NCBI GenBank assembly: GCA_964459465.1
Contig: CAYWLR010000019.1
Location: 1 to 64,000 of the forward strand
DNA from: CALAMC01 sp964459465
GTDB taxonomy: Bacteria > Zixibacteria > MSB-5A5 > GN15 > PGXB01
Reading direction: 5' to 3'
DNA length: 64,000 nucleotides
The notes beneath the pieces were generated by a model, which did no database searches, was not told where the DNA came from, and saw nothing but the letters and a program-made list of their open reading frames with translations. This document shows, one piece after another, positions 8,851 through 18,992 of this stretch. The translations under genes were made by a program, and so were the position numbers. The first letter of the stretch is position 1. The number at the start of each line of letters is the position of its first letter.

Positions 8851-10515
8851 ATGAAAGAACTGACTGAAATAGAAATTGACCTTATCGATACGGTCGAGAA
8901 ATTCGCCAGTCTGGAAGACGATTGGAACCGGCTGGTGGCAATCGCAAAGGGGATGACCGTATTTCAAACTTTCGACTGGAACCACTGCTGGTGGTCGGCG
9001 TATGGCTCCGACCATGAACTATTAATATTGAAGATGAAATCCGGCGGCGCAATAATCGGCATCGCGCCACTCATGATCACCAATGGGACAATTGAATTTA
9101 TCGGGACTCCCAACGCCGATTACAGCGATTTTATTTCGAGTGACCCGGAAATATGCATCGAGGCCGTGGCCGGATTCATGAAAAAGAAAACCGCTCTATG
9201 GAGTCGCATTGCCTTGACGCAAATTCCCGAAACATCTCAAAGCCTGCCGATACTCAAACGCGTCCTTGAAAAATCCGGGATGAGCTATCGTTTACTGCCC
9301 ATCGAAAATGTTATGGCATACCGCTATGAGGGCGGCGAATCCGGGCGGACCGACTTTGAGTTGCATAAGGGCGGGACCATCAGGAAATTTATGAATTATT
9401 TCAATAAGCTGGACGGTTTATCGCTGGTATGTTTCGATTCTCCTGGCAAGATACTGGAAAGGCTGCCGGAATTTTACCACAGCCATATTATCTGGTGGTT
9501 CCGGCGGGGCGGCGACGGCTGTAAATTTCTCAATCCAAAAGTGCGTCTCTTTCATGATCTGGCGGCAAAGAATATGGCCGAGGACGGTCGCGCCCGCCTG
9601 TATATGCTAATGCACGGCCAACAGCCTCTGGCATATTTGTATGCCTTTATTCACGATAAAATCATCCATTTGTACCAAATTGCCAGTCTTATGAATTATC
9701 GCAAGAAATCTCCGGGTATATTACTTTTGCACATGCTGGTGGAGCAGGCGGTGCGGGAGGGGTTCGACGTTATCGATTTTTCCCGCGGGGCCGGAGAACA
9801 TAAAGAACGCTTCGCCAATCAAACGGGGCGGAATATGCTGTGTGCTGTTTATTCGTCGGGATTTCAAAGATTGCTTGCGGCTGTTTATGCCGCGTTGAAG
9901 AATAGCGGCGCCGGCCACAAATTAAAAAATCTTGGTATCGTCAGAAAAATAAAAAATAGTCTCACCAAAACAGGGCGCGGTAACTACTATCAGGCGTTGG
10001 ACAAAACGACCAATGTCATATTTGCGGGGAAAGAAGGCCGGATGGAGTTTGAGTTTTACTATGGCGAAAAGCGAATATTTGAAAAACCGATGTCCCGGAA
10101 GAAATTGGAATTCAGGGAAATGACCTCAAAGGATTTGACAAAAATCGCGGCCTTTATCGGTATTGAAAATGATTCCCGTGAGTATAGTGAATATGCTCGA
10201 CGATTCGCAAATGAAGACCGATGTTTCATGGGGTATATCGAAGACAGTCCGGCGGCGGCAGGCTGGGTATTGGGAAATACTTTAAAACTCCCCAAACATG
10301 TCTATGAATTATTAAAGGATAATGAAGCGGGTTATGTCGCCGAAGTCGGGATATCGCCTGTATTTGATTCGCTCGAAATCGCAGAGTCATTTTATCGATT
10401 TATGGGCTCTGTATGCGGCGAGGCGGGCAAGAGTACTCTGATTGCCTGCAAGGCCGCCGACCGGGAGCTGGCCGCGATTTTGAAGAAAATAGGTTTCCGG
10501 CGACTAAGATCGTGA
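8851..10515 (+). CDS. Two-domain GNAT protein: FemAB/BioF2-like plus C-terminal GNAT
   Basis: A 554-residue protein. Residues 1 to about 340 match the FemAB-like / BioF2-like acetyltransferase type (early VFQTFDWNHCWWSAYG, later IIHLYQIASLMNYRKKSPG and VIDFSRGAGEHKERFAN) found in EPS and cellulose clusters. Residues about 400-554 form a second GNAT-like domain (EFREMTSKDLTKIAAFIG, AGYVAEVGISP, IACKAADRELAAILKKIGF). The fusion is unusual, because the first domain normally occurs alone. It probably acylates sugar or amino-sugar intermediates of the nearby glycan. It is the last gene of the run that begins at 3754. Confidence 0.75.
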   Translation: MKELTEIEIDLIDTVEKFASLEDDWNRLVAIAKGMTVFQTFDWNHCWWSAYGSDHELLILKMKSGGAIIGIAPLMITNGTIEFIGTPNADYSDFISSDPEICIEAVAGFMKKKTALWSRIALTQIPETSQSLPILKRVLEKSGMSYRLLPIENVMAYRYEGGESGRTDFELHKGGTIRKFMNYFNKLDGLSLVCFDSPGKILERLPEFYHSHIIWWFRRGGDGCKFLNPKVRLFHDLAAKNMAEDGRARLYMLMHGQQPLAYLYAFIHDKIIHLYQIASLMNYRKKSPGILLLHMLVEQAVREGFDVIDFSRGAGEHKERFANQTGRNMLCAVYSSGFQRLLAAVYAALKNSGAGHKLKNLGIVRKIKNSLTKTGRGNYYQALDKTTNVIFAGKEGRMEFEFYYGEKRIFEKPMSRKKLEFREMTSKDLTKIAAFIGIENDSREYSEYARRFANEDRCFMGYIEDSPAAAGWVLGNTLKLPKHVYELLKDNEAGYVAEVGISPVFDSLEIAESFYRFMGSVCGEAGKSTLIACKAADRELAAILKKIGFRRLRS

Positions 10516-10842
10516 ACCGATGTAAGTACTGTGAATTTAAAAGGTTTGGCCATGGTGTTCAGGAATTTAACAATGGTGGTCTATTAGACAGCTAAATCCC
10601 GGAAATGCTCGCATTTAAATAATTGCCGACAGCGAATAACATTATGCGAATCAAGAAGTTATCGGATTGACCGCCGATTGGCGCACTTATTGTATATCTG
10701 AAAATATTATTAGTTGCATCGGGCAATTGAAATTTTTAGAATAAATGAGAGACGCCAAAAACCCGATATCATGTTTTAAGGAGCCTTTGGGTAACAGACT
10801 TGTATAATCCATAATACTTGCCTTTAGCAAGAGGGGTCAGTC
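10516..10842. other. Intergenic region before the second beta-helix gene
   Basis: About 330 bases with no convincing gene or RNA. The region is AT-richer than its flanks and presumably carries the promoter of the second beta-helix gene. A GTG start at 10843 is preceded by AAGAGGGGTCAG, which can serve as a ribosome binding site. No clear hairpin terminator follows the acetyltransferase gene. Confidence 0.5.
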
Positions 10843-13800
10843 GTGAAAAAGATAATTGTTGTTTTAATAGCGGTTTTACTTCCGGTCGCAACGTCGGCGA
10901 CCATAAGAAATATCACCAGCCTGCCCTATACGACGCAGGCCAACGGAGATACCTTGCGCCTCTCGGGTACGCGCCTGGTCAGTAGTACGAGCGGTATTAC
11001 TGTCGCCCATAGCAATATACTAATCGATGGCTAGGGTGATACCCTTGTGTTCGGAGCCGGCGGTGGAAGCGGATATGAAGGTTTAATGGTTGACGGCAGT
11101 TATTGTACTGTCCGTAATCTCTGGATTATCCATGGTGGCACGGGAGCCACCTCCAATTGTTTACAACTGTCTCATGGGTCCTACGGTCTGACTTTGCGAG
11201 GAGTCAAGGGCATAGTCTACGGTGACAACTCGCATTGTATCGATTCCTATGGAGGCGGCTCGCAAACCTATCGTATCACCATCGATACCTGCCAATTCTG
11301 GAGTTATTGTAATGGTTATACTTCCCGCGCCTATTACGATGGCGCGGCCATACGTTTGGAAAGCCGCCGTCCGGGGCTGGGACCCGGTGACTGGGGTGTC
11401 CGGATATACGGAACGGCGATATATAATTCTCCCCATATCAGTATAGCCATTTTCGGCAATGAGACTTCTACGGCCGGGGCGTCCTGTCCCAACGTGGAAA
11501 TTTCATACTGCTCCACTTATACCGATCATCGTAATGATTTCTATCCGGTCTGGGATGGTGTCCTGGGGCACAGTTCCGCCAACTGCTATGGCATTTTGCT
11601 GGGTGATGTCAGCGGTGCAAAGGTTCACAATAATTACATCAGCACCGGTGATACCTATGGCGGCGGCCGTGGTCTGATGCTGGAATCGGTTCACGGGACG
11701 GCCGATAACCACGTCGAAATCTATGACAATATCCTCGATATCCGGTGTGGTCCCGATGTCGAGTACGACCCGGACGGTTCCAACGGCTATTTTTATTCAT
11801 GGGGCATACGTATTCGTTCCGGCGCGCCCAGCTTTTATCCGCCCTGCCAGTATATCGATTTGTACAATAACTATGTCAAGATAAAGGTCGACACATCGTC
11901 GCATATACACGGGAAGTATGGCCATGGGGCAACGGCCTTAAATATATCCGAAGGTGAAGCCATTGACGCTAACATTAACGTAGTCAACAATACTTTCGAA
12001 ATTTATCCGCTGAACACGTACAGTGGAACCGGAAGGCATATCATCGGTGACGTATTGCAGGTGTATGCCACGCCGGAAGACGAAACGATTCGTTTTCGCG
12101 GAAATCGATTCATCGGCGTTAATAATATTATTAACCTGTCCGACGGCAGCGGCATGCGTTTCGAAAACGATACGCTCGAATTTGCCTACGATACCGACAA
12201 CCCGGTAACTATCCAACTGGGCGGCTACGCCGGGAATGCAACTAATATATGTATTCGAGACGCGGCCTATGATAACAATGCTGCCGAGACGGATATTAAC
12301 ATGTATCCGTCGGGGACGCTGGATATCTGCCTTCAGAAAACACTTCAAGTGTACGTTCAGGGTCGCAATGGATTGCCCGTCGCCGGAGCGACCGTTCAAG
12401 CGGTTAATAACTATGGCCGGGTTGTCATGAGCGGCACAACCAATATCAATGGATTAATCAGCGGTGTGGTTACCTATCATTATGAATCACGGACGGGGAC
12501 CGATTCCCTTAATTTCAACGACTTTACGATAACGGCCCAGGTCGGTTCGGATAACACACAGATTTCACATACGGTCAACTCCAATGCTACGACTCCGACA
12601 GTGGTTCTGTCAAATACCGATGGTGGCGGGACGCCGCCGGAAGACACTATGGCTCCCGCGGCCATTGATGATTTGAGCGCCGTGACGGGGACAAACGCCG
12701 GTGAAGTTGTTTTAAGCTGGACGGCTCCCGGGGATGATGGTGCCATCGGGACCGCATCAGGATATGATATTCGTTATTCATTGCAGCCGATCACTTCCTA
12801 TAATTTTGCCTATGCCTCGCAGGTAACGAACCCTCCGTCGCCTCTTTTGACCGGCTCAACGCATAACTTCACGGTCGGCAGTCTGACTCCGGCGGCGACA
12901 TATTTTTTCGCAATCAGGTCATGGGATGACGCTGATAATGTATCCATGATTTCCAACGTCGTTTCTGCGGTTGCCCGCAGTTCGGGTGTGGTCGACCAAA
13001 CGCCGCCGGGAACAATCGACGATCTCGACGCGGTTACCGGCGCCAATAACGGAGAAATCGTGATCAGCTGGACCGCGCCCGGCGACGATGGAGCCACCGG
13101 CACCGCGACCAGTTATAATATTCGCTATTCGCTAAACCCGATAACCGCCGTCAATTTCGCGGCGGCGGCGGCCGTAACCAATCCTCCCGCCCCGCAACCG
13201 TCGGGGACGCATCAATCGTTTATCGTCGGGGGCTTAACCCCGGCGCAGGTCTATTATTTTGCGATAAGGGCTTCTGACGATGTCGGCAATTTGTCCGGTG
13301 TGTCCAATACGACGGCGGCCGAGGCCTATTTTGACCTGGGAACCGGCGACGATGACCCGCCCGTGACCGATGACCTGATGCTATATCCCGAAGACAATTC
13401 GATTGTAGCTTCGACCCGGCCAACCCTGCAGGTTGTCAATGTGGATGCCAACCCGCAAAACGTTTATCACTTTGAAATCGCCCATGATTCCTTCTTTGTG
13501 ACGCTGGCGACCTCGGTTAATAATATTGCCCAGGAAAGCGGGGAAACGACATCTTGGCGGATTGAACAACCGCTGGAAAGCGGTCGCGTCTATTACTGGC
13601 GGGCACGGGCCAATGACGGCAATTTCGGGGCCGTCTTTAATTTTAAGGTTCAACCCGACGCCCACGCCTACCCCAATCCCTTTATTCCCGGGCATCATAA
13701 CCATACCACTTTTACCGGGATACCCGATGGTTCGGCCTTGCATATCATGACTCTGACCGGGGAGCTGGTCAAGAGCTGGTCAGCCACCGGTGGCGACGTT

Positions 13801-13905
13801 GCCTGGGATGGAACCAATTCCTCCGGCAATCCGGTTGCATCGGGCGTATATCTGTGGTATGTCGCGGACGGTGATTTGAGCGGGAAAATTATCGTCAAAA
13901 GATAG
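10843..13905 (+). pseudogene. Second beta-helix / fibronectin III / sorting-domain gene, split by an in-frame TAG
   Basis: The GTG at 10843 begins a signal peptide (KKIIVVLIAVLLPVATSA) and the frame continues to a TAG at 11032-11034. The same frame then stays open for another 952 codons to 13905. The paralogue at 30-3236 aligns across the stop: GTDTLVFGA there matches stop-GDTLVFGA here. The gene is therefore one reading frame broken by a single nonsense codon, not two genes. Domains match the first copy: beta-helix, two fibronectin III repeats and the FlgD-like C-terminal domain, the last parts being identical. TAG is used as an ordinary stop elsewhere (3234-3236, 20526-20528), so recoding is unlikely; a recent nonsense mutation or a base error is more probable. 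Confidence 0.75.
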
Positions 13906-14286
13906 TATAACTGCCCGATAAATAATCCCTCCCTATACCGATATATTGACTATATTGGATTTTCATTTTTGGGTCCCGACAAATGATGGCGGGTTTAAAA
14001 AAGTTTTGAGATATGTGCGGAATTGCCGGGTATTTTCAACTTAAGGACAAGTGTGCTCCTGATTATGACCTGATCGGGCGCATGGTCAGGCAAATACAGC
14101 ATCGCGGTCCCGATGAATTCGGGGCCTACTTCGACGAATATTGCGCCCTGGGTCAGGCCCGACTGTCCATCATCGACCTGTCCGGCGGTTCGCAGCCCCT
14201 CTGCAATGAAGACGGGACACTCTGGATTTCCTTTAACGGCGAAATTTTCAACTATATTGAATTGCGTCCGGAGCTCGAAAAGCTGG
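12667..14286 (+). repeat. 1,620-bp direct repeat, copy 2
   Basis: Identical to 1998-3617. This copy is in its natural context, because it leads without a break into the complete asnB gene. Copy 1 is therefore the likely derived one. Recombination between the copies would delete the 10,669 bases carrying the glycosyltransferase run. Confidence 0.9.
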
Positions 14287-15998
14287 GGCATGTCTTTAAA
14301 ACCAAATCCGATACGGAAGTAATTGTCCATGCCTATGAGCAATGGGGCAAAGAATGCATGAGCCGGTTCAACGGCCAGTTTGCCATTGCCATTTATGACA
14401 AAAAGAGCCGTTCATTATTTTTGACAAGGGACCGCATGGGCATTCGGCCGGTTTTCTATACGGTCCATAACGACCGTGTGACCTTCGCTTCAGAAATAAA
14501 AGCTATCTTTTGCGATCCGACCATCCCCCGAAAAATCGACTACAAAGGTCTCGATGAGGTTTTCACGTGGTGGACGACCGCCGCACCGCGCACGGTTTTC
14601 GAAAATGTCAGGGAATTAGAAGCGGGCACCTGGGTCGAAATTAAAAACGGACGACCGACCGCTGGTCGCTACTGGAATCTGGATTATCCGGAAAGCTTCG
14701 ATAAAACGCGTTCCATTAATTCCTGGGCTGAAGAGTTGCACGCTCTTCTGGTCGATGCCGTTCGTCTCCGACTGCGGGCCGACGTGCCGGTCGGAGGGTA
14801 CCTGTCCGGCGGGCTGGACAGCTCGGCCACGACCGCGCTTATCAGGCATTTTACCGACACGCCCATCGAAACCTTCTCCATCGCCTTCCATGATAAGGCC
14901 TATGATGAGTCGAGCTATCAAAAACAGATGGCAGAATTTCTGGGGACCAGTCACCACCAGATACATTGCACTTATCATGATATCGCCGAAAATTTCCCGA
15001 AAGTGATCTGGCATACCGAGCGGCCGATCGTACGTACCGCACCAACGCCGCTTTTAATGCTTTCGTCCCTGGTCCGACGGCATAATTTCAAAGTGGTTTT
15101 GACCGGTGAAGGTTCCGATGAAGTCCTTGGCGGTTATGATCTGTTCAAGGAAACCTTGATCCGCAAATTCTGGTCGCGCAATCCGGATTCAAAATGGCGG
15201 CCGCTTCTGCTTCGCCGCCTGTATCCCACCCTGCCGCTGTCGGCGGCCCGGGCCCGTTTTTATCTGGAAACCTTTTACAAAGCGGGCCTGTCTCAAACCG
15301 ATCGTTACTATTTTTCGCATATACCGCGAATGAATACGACCACCAAAATCAAGGAATTTTTTACCGATGACGTGCGCGCGGCCGTTGCCGGCCATAATGC
15401 GGCCGAGTCTTTCGGCATAAATCTTCCGGAGAATTTCTTTGCCTGGCATCATCTGGTTCGCGCCCAGTATCTGGAAGCCAAATCCCTCCTGGCTTGTTAC
15501 CTGCTGTCCTCGCAAGGGGACCGCGTTTCGGCGGCCAATTCGGTCGAGGGAAGATTTCCGTTTCTGGATCACCGGGTGGTCGAATTTGCCGCGACCATTC
15601 CGCCCCTGTATAAAATTCATGGCTTGAAGGAAAAATTCATTCTGAAAAAGGCCATGGAAAAGGAGTTGCCCCGCCAGATAATTGACCGGGTCAAACAACC
15701 GTACATGGCCCCCGATTCCAATAGCTTTGTACAGGATGATTCGCCGGAATATATCGCGCAAACGCTGTCACAAGAAAGCCTTGACAGCGTCGGTATTTTC
15801 AAGTCCGAACCGGTGGCCATGCTTCGCGAGAAATGCAAAAAGCTGTCGCATGCCCACCTGTCGTTCAAGGATAATATGTCGTTTATTGGGATACTTTCAA
15901 CCCAACTATTGCACCATCATTTTATTGATAATTTCAAAGTGCCGGACAGCCCACGCCGTGAATCATTCAACGTATACCATGACGATACGGCGAAATAA
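14013..15998 (+). CDS. asnB: Asparagine synthetase (glutamine-hydrolysing), EPS-cluster type
   Basis: A 661-residue class II amidotransferase. The N-terminal MCGIAG exposes Cys2 as the glutaminase nucleophile, and ISFNGEIFNY and HRGPDE are conserved glutaminase elements. The synthetase half carries the pyrophosphate loop SGGLDSS at about residues 264-270 and LTGEGSDEVLGGY at about 365. It uses glutamine, aspartate and ATP to make asparagine, or, in EPS clusters, it may amidate a sugar acid or cell-surface intermediate. Its first 91 codons lie in the 1,620-bp repeat. It lies 107 bases after the beta-helix pseudogene. Confidence 0.9.
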   Translation: MCGIAGYFQLKDKCAPDYDLIGRMVRQIQHRGPDEFGAYFDEYCALGQARLSIIDLSGGSQPLCNEDGTLWISFNGEIFNYIELRPELEKLGHVFKTKSDTEVIVHAYEQWGKECMSRFNGQFAIAIYDKKSRSLFLTRDRMGIRPVFYTVHNDRVTFASEIKAIFCDPTIPRKIDYKGLDEVFTWWTTAAPRTVFENVRELEAGTWVEIKNGRPTAGRYWNLDYPESFDKTRSINSWAEELHALLVDAVRLRLRADVPVGGYLSGGLDSSATTALIRHFTDTPIETFSIAFHDKAYDESSYQKQMAEFLGTSHHQIHCTYHDIAENFPKVIWHTERPIVRTAPTPLLMLSSLVRRHNFKVVLTGEGSDEVLGGYDLFKETLIRKFWSRNPDSKWRPLLLRRLYPTLPLSAARARFYLETFYKAGLSQTDRYYFSHIPRMNTTTKIKEFFTDDVRAAVAGHNAAESFGINLPENFFAWHHLVRAQYLEAKSLLACYLLSSQGDRVSAANSVEGRFPFLDHRVVEFAATIPPLYKIHGLKEKFILKKAMEKELPRQIIDRVKQPYMAPDSNSFVQDDSPEYIAQTLSQESLDSVGIFKSEPVAMLREKCKKLSHAHLSFKDNMSFIGILSTQLLHHHFIDNFKVPDSPRRESFNVYHDDTAK

Positions 15999-16015
15999 AT
16001 GCATGATTAATCAGA

Positions 16016-17524
16016 TTATTTTCGCTTAATTTTTCCGGATGCCGATATCGGCAGGCTTTTGACGAATTCAACGTACTGCGGTACCATCAGGTCCTCGAGG
16101 TTATTGCGGCAATGGGCGAGTACCTGCTTGTCTGTTAGAACCTGGCCGTCTTTGAGAACTATCTCTGCCTTTATGGCCTGACCGAAGATTTCATGGGGAA
16201 TGCCGATGACGCGCGCGTTGAGTATTTCGGGCATGGAATATAGGACGTTTTCAATTTCCTTCGGTGAAACCCGTTCGCCCCGGCATTTGATAATATCGTC
16301 CTTGCGTCCCACAAAATACAAATAACCGTCGGCATCCATCTTGAATAGATCTCCCGTATAGAGAGCTTTTTCCCATGGGTAACGTCCCGGCCTGAGGACA
16401 CGGGCGGTTGTTTCCGGATCGTTCCAGTAGCCTTGCATGACCGAACCTCCGCGCACGGCCAGTTCCCCGATTTTTCCCCGGGGAAGCTCGGAACCGTCAT
16501 CATCGGCAATCCAGACTTCAGTATTGGGCATAGCGATCCCGACCGAGTCGGGTTTTTTCGATATCATATCCGGCGGAAGATAAGAAACTCGCTTGCACTC
16601 GGTCAGGCCGTACATCGAAAATATCCGCGCCGATTTGAATATTCTCTGAAGGCGAGGAATGAAGTTGGGCGGCAGGGCCGCGGCGGTGTTGGTGATATAG
16701 CGGACCGACGACAGATCGACGTCTTCGAGCTTTTCCAGCTGCAATAAAATAGCGAACATGGTGGGGACGCAGGGAAGCCCCGTGACTTTTTCCCTGCCGA
16801 TCAGTTCTATCATCTGATAGGGATAGCCGAAAGACTTTTCCAATACAAGTGTACCCCCGAATTTAAAAACCATCAGAAGCTGGTACAACCCGTAGTCAAA
16901 GGAAAAGGGCAGCATATTGAGGACGATGTCATCCTCGATGTTTTCCAGATAGGTCGTTATCGATGTCGCCGCCGAGACCATGTTGCGGTGCAACATGGTC
17001 ACGCCCTTGGGATCGCCGGTTGACCCGGAAGTATATATGATCGAGGCCAAATCGATATCTATCGGTCGGGCCCAGTCAAGGGTATTTTTTTGTTTGATTA
17101 TTCTTTCAAGGCACTGGTCATCCGATAAGGCAATACCGGAATATATGGTACCGATTTCGTGGTCTAAATGGTCTTTCAGATTGTCCACGGTTGGTGTTTT
17201 GGCGATATCAGTAATCAGAAACCGGGCACCGGAATTATTGATGATATGCGCCAGCTTGTTTTCTTTGATGGTTGGATTTATGATCACGAAACAACCGCCC
17301 GCTTCAAGAACGCCGAAAATGGAAATGACCGCTTCCGGGCAGTTACCGAGGTATATGCCGACGCGGTCGCCCTTTTTTAGCCCGTTTTTTTTCAAATAAC
17401 CGGCCAGATTCAGGGCGTATTCAAAAATGTCGCTGTAACAGAATCGTTGCTCGCCAAAAACCAGGGCAATTTTGCCGGGGAGCCGGCGGGCGGAATCGGA
17501 TAGAAAATTATTGACCGTTTTCAT
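16016..17524 (-). CDS. AMP-dependent acyl ligase, EPS/exosortase-cluster type
   Basis: A 502-residue member of the acyl-adenylate-forming family. It shows the ATP-binding motif IYTSGSTGDPKGVT (about residues 168-181), the YGLTE-like motif MYGLTECKR (about 306), YTGDLFKMDADGYLYFVGRKDDIIK, and the late GKIKRK lysine. It activates a carboxylic acid as the acyl-AMP and passes it to CoA or a carrier protein. Its start overlaps the stop of the acyl carrier protein gene by one base (both at 17524), so the two make a loading pair. The same ligase-plus-carrier pair is typical of exosortase-associated EPS loci. The acyl substrate is unknown. Confidence 0.87.
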   Translation of the reverse strand: MKTVNNFLSDSARRLPGKIALVFGEQRFCYSDIFEYALNLAGYLKKNGLKKGDRVGIYLGNCPEAVISIFGVLEAGGCFVIINPTIKENKLAHIINNSGARFLITDIAKTPTVDNLKDHLDHEIGTIYSGIALSDDQCLERIIKQKNTLDWARPIDIDLASIIYTSGSTGDPKGVTMLHRNMVSAATSITTYLENIEDDIVLNMLPFSFDYGLYQLLMVFKFGGTLVLEKSFGYPYQMIELIGREKVTGLPCVPTMFAILLQLEKLEDVDLSSVRYITNTAAALPPNFIPRLQRIFKSARIFSMYGLTECKRVSYLPPDMISKKPDSVGIAMPNTEVWIADDDGSELPRGKIGELAVRGGSVMQGYWNDPETTARVLRPGRYPWEKALYTGDLFKMDADGYLYFVGRKDDIIKCRGERVSPKEIENVLYSMPEILNARVIGIPHEIFGQAIKAEIVLKDGQVLTDKQVLAHCRNNLEDLMVPQYVEFVKSLPISASGKIKRK

Positions 17525-17775
17525 TAAGCGCGTTTTTTTTGTACGAAAGCGGTAATATTGTTGATGGAATCAAGATTATCCGGGACCAACTCTTCGTCGT
17601 TGACCGTAAAACCAAAAGTTTCTTCGAGAAAATTAACCAGTTCCAGAACTCCGGTGGAATCGATCACGCCGCTGTCAAGTAATGATTGATCTTTGGCCAG
17701 GGCAAGATTTTCGTCGAAAATAAAGTTAGTATGGATAAATTGTTCGATTTTCGACATTATTTCCGATTTTTCCAT
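17524..17775 (-). CDS. Acyl carrier protein
   Basis: An 83-residue acidic helical protein with the phosphopantetheine attachment motif in LLDSGVIDSTGVLELVNFLE; the serine of D-S-T-G-V is the predicted attachment site (about residue 40). It would carry the acyl group activated by the ligase encoded immediately downstream. It is the first gene of a two-gene operon transcribed leftward, divergent from nadE across about 160 bases. Confidence 0.85.
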   Translation of the reverse strand: MEKSEIMSKIEQFIHTNFIFDENLALAKDQSLLDSGVIDSTGVLELVNFLEETFGFTVNDEELVPDNLDSINNITAFVQKKRA

Positions 17776-17938
17776 GTTAGTCCTTTCGATTTAAACTATA
17801 AACAGCCCACATTTTAATCTTGCCTTCGCCTTTGGGCAATATATTTTTCACTTGGATACCGATAATACGTATATAATTATCGGTATAATGATAAAATATT
17901 GAATAAGAGTCAAATTTGAAAAAGGAAATAATTAGTCG

Positions 17939-18928
17939 ATGAAATTTACGCGAGATTCTCTTAGAATCGATCCCGCCGCCGAAACGGCGCGGATAGTCGA
18001 ACGCATGAAAAAGCAGATTCTGGTGGAACTTAAGCGGGAAGGCGCAATTGTTGCCATAAGCGGCGGAGTGGATTCCTCGGTGTGTGCCGCCCTGGCCGCA
18101 AGAGCCCTCGGTCCGGAAAAAGTTCTGGGACTGGCCCTGCCCGAAAGGGATTCTGCGGAGGAGTCAAAATCCTTGGCCGAACAACTGGCCGGCCATCTGG
18201 GCATTGAATTTCTCGAAGAAAATATATCCGGGGCGCTGGAGGGATTCGGCTGCTATCGCCGACGTGACGAAGCCATTAAAAGGCTGTTTCCTGAATTCGG
18301 TCCCGGTTACAAAAACAAAATCACTCTGGGCAGCAGTATCCTTGAAAAAGCCGGAATAAACTTTTTCAAATTGACAATAGAGTCTCCCGACGGCCAAATT
18401 AAGGAGATCCGTCTACCCAAAAAGGAATACCTGCAAATCGTAGCCGCTTCGAATTTTAAACAGCGAACCCGGATGGCCATGGCTTATTATCATGCCGAAC
18501 GGCTCAACCGGGCCTTGATCGGAACCGGCAATAAGGACGAGCATATGCTCGGATTTTTTGTCAAATACGGCGACGGCGGGACCGATATAAAGCCAATCGC
18601 ACACCTGTTTAAAATGCAGGTTTACCAGCTTGCCGATTATCTGCAGATTCCCGAGGGCATTCGGGGCCGTACTCCCACCACCGACACGTACTCGGCCGAA
18701 GTAACCCAGACCGATTTTTTCTTCGGCGTAGCATTCCCGATTCTGGACCCCATCTGGTATGCCATGGAAAATGGGATTTCAGTGGCGGATACCGCTAATG
18801 CCCTGGGTCTTGAAGAAGACCAGGTTGAGCGTGTCATAAAAGATATTCATCAAAAAATGCGAACTACCCAATACCTTCGGTCCAAACCGCTTCATATCGA
18901 TGAGAATTTGACGGGGTGTGAAACTTGA
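17939..18928 (+). CDS. nadE: NAD+ synthetase, ammonia-dependent form
   Basis: A 329-residue N-type ATP pyrophosphatase. ISGGVDSSVCAALAARALG (about residues 40-58) is the PP-loop, and GTGNKDEHMLGFFVKYGDGG (about 197-216) is the conserved NAD-synthetase substrate segment. It adenylates deamido-NAD+ and amidates it to NAD+. It lacks the nitrilase-type glutaminase domain of the second copy at 51570-53207. It is longer than typical stand-alone enzymes (about 250-275) because of an insert near residues 105-145. Being placed inside the polysaccharide locus, it may serve a specialised amidation; that is speculation. Confidence 0.85.
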   Translation: MKFTRDSLRIDPAAETARIVERMKKQILVELKREGAIVAISGGVDSSVCAALAARALGPEKVLGLALPERDSAEESKSLAEQLAGHLGIEFLEENISGALEGFGCYRRRDEAIKRLFPEFGPGYKNKITLGSSILEKAGINFFKLTIESPDGQIKEIRLPKKEYLQIVAASNFKQRTRMAMAYYHAERLNRALIGTGNKDEHMLGFFVKYGDGGTDIKPIAHLFKMQVYQLADYLQIPEGIRGRTPTTDTYSAEVTQTDFFFGVAFPILDPIWYAMENGISVADTANALGLEEDQVERVIKDIHQKMRTTQYLRSKPLHIDENLTGCET

Positions 18929-18992
18929 GATAAGTGGTGGTGTTTAAGGGATATAACGGCCAAGATTCAATTCAAATGAAAGGCGATAAAAA

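Noticed and set aside
11032..11034. Pyrrolysine or recoded TAG
   Set aside because: Other genes in the window end normally with TAG, no specific context is seen and no Pyl genes are present.
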